Positions 59,100-64,000 of a DNA stretch of 64,000 nucleotides are shown here, one piece after another. A model generated the notes under the pieces. The model was given only the letters and a program-made list of their open reading frames with translations. It had not been told where the DNA came from and searched no databases. Numbering within the stretch: position 1 is the first letter of the stretch; the number at the start of each line of letters is the position of its first letter. Origin of the DNA: JAWXBA01 sp048499805 (GTDB lineage Bacteria; Gemmatimonadota; Gemmatimonadetes; Gemmatimonadales; GWC2-71-9); the NCBI GenBank assembly GCA_048499805.1, contig JASNZF010000001.1:62001-126000 (forward strand), given 5' to 3'. A program made the translations under genes and the position numbers.

Positions 59100-60285
59100 C
59101 GGTGAAGCCATGTCCCGCACGGGCCACCCGCCGGAGCAGCGGCGAGGGCCGGTACCGGTCCTCCCCGTACTCGGCCTGCAGGTCCTCGAGTCGGGCCAGC
59201 ACCAGGTCGGGGCCGAGCTCGTCGGCCCAGGCCAGCAGACCCTTGGGGTAGTTCACGCCCCGGGTCATGGCGAGGTCGAGGTCCTCGGCACTCGCGATGC
59301 CGAGGAAGAGGGCGTCCACCGCTTCGTTGATGAGCATGGCCACGATCCGGTTGACGATCCGCCCGCCGAGGGTCGGGTCCTCCTGCGGCGCCGGAGGCGT
59401 CGCGCCCTCGGTGTAGTCGTAGTAGCCCCGGCCCGACTTCCGCCCCAGCATCCCGGCCTCGACCTGCCGCTGCTGGGTGAGCGAGGGCCGGTAGCGCGGG
59501 TCGTAGAAGAACGCCGCGAAGACGCTCTGGGTCACCGCGAAGTTGACGTCGTTGCCGATCAGGTCCATCAACTCGAACGGCCCCATCCGGAACCCGCCAA
59601 TCTCGCGCATCGCCCAGTCGATCGTGGCCATGTCGGCCATCCCCTCCTCGTAGATCCGGAGCGCCTCGCCATAGAAGGGGCGGGCGACCCGGTTCACGAT
59701 GAACCCCGGGGTGTCCTTGGCCACCACCGGCACCTTCTTCCAGCCGGCCGCCAGGTCGCGCACCGCCGCGGTCACCTCCGGGTCGGTCAGCAGGCCGGGA
59801 ACGACCTCGACCAGCGGCATCAGGGGCACCGGATTGAAGAAGTGCATCCCGATCACCCGCTCCGGGCGGGCCAGCCCCCCCGCGATCGCCGTGACGCTGA
59901 GTGACGAGGTGTTGGTTGCCAGGATGACACCGGGCGGTGCGGCCTGCTCGAGGCGGGCGAAGGCCGCCTGCTTGAGCGCCAGGTCCTCGACGATCGCCTC
60001 GACCACCAGGTCCACGTCCGCGAAGGCCTGAAGTCCCGCCCCATCCTCCAGCGTGGCTGGCGTGATCCGCTCCAGCGCGGCCGTGGCCTCCGCGCTCGTC
60101 ATCCGGCCCTTCTCCACCAGGCGGGCAAGGACCGACCGGATCGATTCACGCGCCTTGGCCACGGCGGCACCATTGGCGTCGGCGAGGACCACGGGGTGCC
60201 CCTGCGTGGCCGCCACCTGGGCGATCCCGGTCCCCATGGCGCCCGCCCCCAGCACCCCGATCCGCATTCCCCCCCCAGTGGACAT
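59092..60285 (-). CDS. paaH: 3-hydroxyadipyl-CoA dehydrogenase PaaH
   Basis: 397-residue NAD-dependent dehydrogenase of phenylacetate beta-oxidation. NAD motif RIGVLGAGAMGTGIAQVA (residues 8-25), catalytic His in VIGMHFFNPVPLMPLVEVV, and DTPGFIVNRVARPFYGEALR. A C-terminal repeat of the dehydrogenase helical domain (RIVNRIVAMLINEAVDALFL) makes it longer than single-domain enzymes. It starts 3 nt after paaG ends. Confidence 0.92.
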   Translation of the reverse strand: MSTGGGMRIGVLGAGAMGTGIAQVAATQGHPVVLADANGAAVAKARESIRSVLARLVEKGRMTSAEATAALERITPATLEDGAGLQAFADVDLVVEAIVEDLALKQAAFARLEQAAPPGVILATNTSSLSVTAIAGGLARPERVIGMHFFNPVPLMPLVEVVPGLLTDPEVTAAVRDLAAGWKKVPVVAKDTPGFIVNRVARPFYGEALRIYEEGMADMATIDWAMREIGGFRMGPFELMDLIGNDVNFAVTQSVFAAFFYDPRYRPSLTQQRQVEAGMLGRKSGRGYYDYTEGATPPAPQEDPTLGGRIVNRIVAMLINEAVDALFLGIASAEDLDLAMTRGVNYPKGLLAWADELGPDLVLARLEDLQAEYGEDRYRPSPLLRRVARAGHGFTDG

Positions 60286-60288
60286 GAC

Positions 60289-61077
60289 TCAACTCCCCCG
60301 GAACGCGGGCGCCCGCTTGGCCAGGAAGGCCGCGACCCCTTCGGCGTGGTCCGCGGTCCGACCCGCGGCGCTCTGGAGCTCCGCCTCGAGGTTGAGCTGG
60401 GTCGGCAGGTCGCTGGTGAAGGAGGCGTTGAGCGCCTGCTTGATCATGGCGAACGCCCGCGTGGGCTGGCTCGCCAGCTGGCGGGCGAGGGCCCGCGCCT
60501 CGGGGAGCAACTCGGCGTCGGGGATGGCCCGGTGGATCAGGCCGATCTCCTGTGCCTCGCGGGCCGGGAGCTTCTCGGCCAGCATCATGAGGGCGGTGGC
60601 CCGGGCCATCCCGACCAGGCGGGGCAGGAAGAAGGTGCCGCCGGTGTCGGGCACGAGTCCGATCTTGGCGAAGGCCTGGATGAAGGAGGCACCCTCGGAG
60701 GCCAGGACAAAGTCGCAGCAGAACGCCAGGTTGGCCCCGGCGCCCGCCGCCACGCCGTTCACCGCGCAGACCACCGGCTTCTCGAGCTGCCGGATCGCCA
60801 GGACGATCGGGGTGTACTTCTTCCGGACGATCTCGGCGAAGTCCACCGGTCCGGTCCCGGGGGTGCCCTGGGTCTCGGCCAGGTCCTGCCCGGCGCAGAA
60901 GCCGCGGCCCGCCCCGGTGAGGAGGACGGCCCGGATCGACGGGTCGGCGGCTCCCTTGAGCGCCTCCTGGAACTCTCGTCCCATGGCCTCGTTGAAGCTG
61001 TTGAGGACCTCGGGGCGGTTGAGGGTGATCTCGGCGACGCCGTCCTCGACGGCCCATTGGAGGTGCTGGTAGGTCAC
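60289..61077 (-). CDS. paaG: Enoyl-CoA hydratase/isomerase PaaG
   Basis: 262-residue crotonase-fold enzyme: FCAGQDLAETQGTPG in the oxyanion region, VCAVNGVAAGAGANLAFCCD and FAKIGLVPDTGGTFFLPRLV carrying the catalytic acidic residue. In the pathway PaaG converts the epoxide to the oxepin and acts on unsaturated CoA esters. GTG 61077 has GGGAG 4 nt upstream. First gene of the paaGHI operon, divergent from paaJ. Confidence 0.92.
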   Translation of the reverse strand: MTYQHLQWAVEDGVAEITLNRPEVLNSFNEAMGREFQEALKGAADPSIRAVLLTGAGRGFCAGQDLAETQGTPGTGPVDFAEIVRKKYTPIVLAIRQLEKPVVCAVNGVAAGAGANLAFCCDFVLASEGASFIQAFAKIGLVPDTGGTFFLPRLVGMARATALMMLAEKLPAREAQEIGLIHRAIPDAELLPEARALARQLASQPTRAFAMIKQALNASFTSDLPTQLNLEAELQSAAGRTADHAEGVAAFLAKRAPAFRGS

Positions 61078-61203
61078 GCGGCTCCCAAATCGTGCAGGTT
61101 CTTGTCTGGCAAGGCGTTCCACGTCCCCCAAGAATACAGTAAATTGCATCCGACGGCAGGGTTCGGCCCTGCGCACCGCTTCCCTGGCCCCGGCTCACAC
61201 CCC

Positions 61204-62418
<1,215 letters not shown>

Positions 62419-62608
62419 CTGCCCGAAACAGCGGGACTAGGGACTTGGGGCTAGGGGCTAGGGCGTCCAGCTCCAAGGCCGATCTGGTGGCGCCGGCGCA
62501 TGGGGGAGCGGATCCAACAGCTGCCGTGCGCCTTCCACCCCAATCCCCGGCCATGAATCCCCAGTCCCAAGCCCCTAGCCCCCAGTCCCTCGCAATGATT
62601 CCGTCCGC
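62419..62608. repeat. Inverted-repeat element between paaJ and paaY
   Basis: GGGACTAGGGACTTGGGGCT… (62433-62463) faces CCCCAGTCCCAAGCCCCTAG… (62559-62590) around about 95 nt. The arms are made of repeating GGG(A/G)CTA-type units. No gene seen. Confidence 0.75.
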
Positions 62609-63229
62609 ATGACCATCTACGCCTTCGGCCCCCACATCCCGGTCATCCACGAATCGGCGTTCGTGCACCCGAACGCGACCGTGACCGGCAACGTGGTGAT
62701 TGGCCGGGATGTCTACATCGGTCCCGGGGCGGCGATCCGCGGGGACTGGGGCGGGATCGTGATCGAGGACGGTTGCAACGTGCAGGAGAACTGCACCATC
62801 CACATGTTTCCCGGGGTCACCGTGACCCTCGAGCCCGGGGCCCACATCGGGCATGGGGCGGTGATCCACGGCGCGCGGATCGGGCGGAACAGCCTGGTCG
62901 GGATGAACGCGGTGGTCATGGACAACGTGGTTCTCGGCGCCGAGTGCATCGTCGGGGCGCTCTGCTTTGTGCCGGCCGGGATGCAGGTACCCGACCGCAA
63001 GGTGGTGGTGGGCAATCCCGCCCGGATCGTGAAGGACGTCAGCGATGCCATGCTGGCCTGGAAGACCGAGGGGACCGCCCTCTACCAGGCCCTGCCGGCC
63101 GAGCTGCAGGCCAGGCTCCGCGAGGTGGAGCCACTCCGTGAGGTTCAGCCCGACCGCCCCACCCAGGACACTTCCTATCGCACCTGGCGGGCGACCGCCG
63201 GTGATTCACCGGATGGAGCTGCAACGTGA
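62609..63229 (+). CDS. paaY: PaaY, hexapeptide-repeat thioesterase
   Basis: 206-residue left-handed beta-helix protein of the gamma-carbonic-anhydrase group: VTGNVVIGRDVYIGPGAAIR, NCTIHMFPGVTVTL, HIGHGAVIHGARIGRNSLVG with the zinc His residues, and a C-terminal YRTWRA tail typical of PaaY. Known PaaY proteins hydrolyse dead-end CoA esters. Overlaps paaZ by 4 nt (GTGA). Confidence 0.92.
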   Translation: MTIYAFGPHIPVIHESAFVHPNATVTGNVVIGRDVYIGPGAAIRGDWGGIVIEDGCNVQENCTIHMFPGVTVTLEPGAHIGHGAVIHGARIGRNSLVGMNAVVMDNVVLGAECIVGALCFVPAGMQVPDRKVVVGNPARIVKDVSDAMLAWKTEGTALYQALPAELQARLREVEPLREVQPDRPTQDTSYRTWRATAGDSPDGAAT

Positions 63230-64000
63230 CCAAGCTCAAGAGCTACGCGCTGGACCAGTGGGTGGAGGGCGCCGGGGAAGGCGCCCCGCTGATCCATGCG
63301 GTGACGGGGGCCGAGATCGGGCGGGCCACCAGCGACGGCCTCGACTTCAAGGCGATCCTGGACCACGGCGCCCGGACCGGCGGCCGGGTGCTCCGCGGGA
63401 TGACCTTCCACGAACGCGCCGCCCTGCTCAAGGAGATGGCCAAGTACCTCATGGAGCGGAAGGAGGAGTTCTACGAGCTCTCCGCCGCCACCGGCGCGAC
63501 CCGGATCGATTCGTGGATCGACATCGAGGGGGGCATCTCCACCTTCTTTGCCTACTCGAGCCGCGGGCGCCGGGACTTCCCGAACGAGACCTTCCATGTT
63601 GAGGGCGAGGTCGAGCCGCTCTCCAAGGGCGGCACCTTCATGGGCCGCCACATCTGCGTGCCGCTGGAAGGCACCGCGATCCACATCAACGCCTTCAACT
63701 TCCCCTGCTGGGGGATGCTCGAGAAGCTGGCGCCGACCTTCCTGGCCGGCATGCCCGCCATCGTCAAGCCGGCCACCGTCACCAGCTACCTGACTCGGAA
63801 GATGGTGGCGGCCATGATCGAGTCGGGGATCCTGCCAGCGGGCGCGCTCCAGCTCATCTGCGGCGGGGTCGGGGACCTGCTCGATCACGTGACCTGCCAG
63901 GACGTGGTGACCTTCACCGGCTCCGCCTGGACCGGCCGGAAGCTCAAGAGCCACCCCCGGATCATCGCCGAGTCGGTACGGTTCAACATGGAGGCCGACT
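63226..64000 (+). CDS. paaZ: PaaZ, ring-opening bifunctional enzyme (5' part)
   Basis: 258 codons visible, cut by the window edge. This is the N-terminal aldehyde dehydrogenase domain of PaaZ, starting KLKSYALDQWVEGAGEGAPL, with GTAIHINAFNFPCWGMLEKL, AIVKPATVTSYLT and VVTFTGSAWTGRKLKSHP. The C-terminal MaoC-like oxepin-CoA hydrolase domain should lie beyond the edge. GTG 63226 overlaps the paaY stop. Confidence 0.95.
   Translation, partial: MTKLKSYALDQWVEGAGEGAPLIHAVTGAEIGRATSDGLDFKAILDHGARTGGRVLRGMTFHERAALLKEMAKYLMERKEEFYELSAATGATRIDSWIDIEGGISTFFAYSSRGRRDFPNETFHVEGEVEPLSKGGTFMGRHICVPLEGTAIHINAFNFPCWGMLEKLAPTFLAGMPAIVKPATVTSYLTRKMVAAMIESGILPAGALQLICGGVGDLLDHVTCQDVVTFTGSAWTGRKLKSHPRIIAESVRFNMEAD

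Noticed and set aside
56340..59105. 921-codon plus-strand frame
   Set aside because: Antisense shadow of the E1 fusion and paaI genes, no recognisable domain.

Overview
The window is 64 kb of high-GC bacterial chromosome, most likely from Gemmatimonadota or a relative. This is inferred from an orphan duplicated FtsX-type permease with a PadR regulator, secreted BNR/VPS10 propeller proteins, Tat-exported amidase and aldo/keto reductase, and a phenylacetate cluster holding a fused branched-chain E1. No rRNA, tRNA, CRISPR array or replication origin was seen.

Left flank (1-25 kb): mostly single genes and short operons. They are a VPS10 propeller protein cut by the edge; PadR with an ADOP permease; a run of small housekeeping or hypothetical genes (DUF2164, ankyrin, YbjQ, DHFR-like, a B3-type metallo-beta-lactamase fold with an unusual Glu ligand position, DUF4256, cupredoxin, DUF4142); an AraC regulator; NhaA; an aldo/keto reductase; an ATP/ADP-type carrier; several glyoxalase-fold proteins; and a MerR regulator divergent from a DUF2938/DUF2798/DUF2306 operon. 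Decay is visible here: a truncated HXXEE gene, an IS481-type transposase relic and a broken attC.

Centre (27.1-45.7 kb): an integron cassette array without an integrase gene in the window. I count 15 attC sites, mostly 90-113 bp stems closed by RYYYAAC / GTTRRRY boxes, plus one truncated outlier at 23.7 kb. Cassettes run on the minus strand. In eight cassettes the variable core heptamer at the start is identical to that of the cassette's own attC, and seven genes end inside a box. Cargo includes four toxin-antitoxin modules, a PaeR7I/XhoI-like restriction-modification pair, an Abi_C-like protein, a putative HEPN protein, a signal peptidase I, several membrane-anchored unknowns, and a ~5 kb cassette with a GHKL (MORC/MutL-like) ATPase, a partner protein and a DNA methyltransferase. 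That last cassette is the best candidate for a poorly described defence system. The attI-side boundary is at 45,721-45,727, followed by two 13-bp direct repeats.

Right flank (45.9-64 kb): an AttEFGH-like export operon (ATPase, FtsX-type permease, secreted AttH/CrtC lipocalin), a Ycf48-like propeller protein, then phenylacetate catabolism: paaABCD, a 2-oxoacid dehydrogenase E1 fusion and E2, paaI, paaH, paaG, paaJ, paaY and the start of paaZ. PaaABC(D) epoxidises phenylacetyl-CoA, PaaG isomerises, PaaZ opens the ring and oxidises, and PaaG/H/J perform beta-oxidation. paaE and paaK are not in the window. Five intergenic stretches here carry long imperfect inverted repeats of short simple units, and a similar tandem repeat fills the E2 linker.
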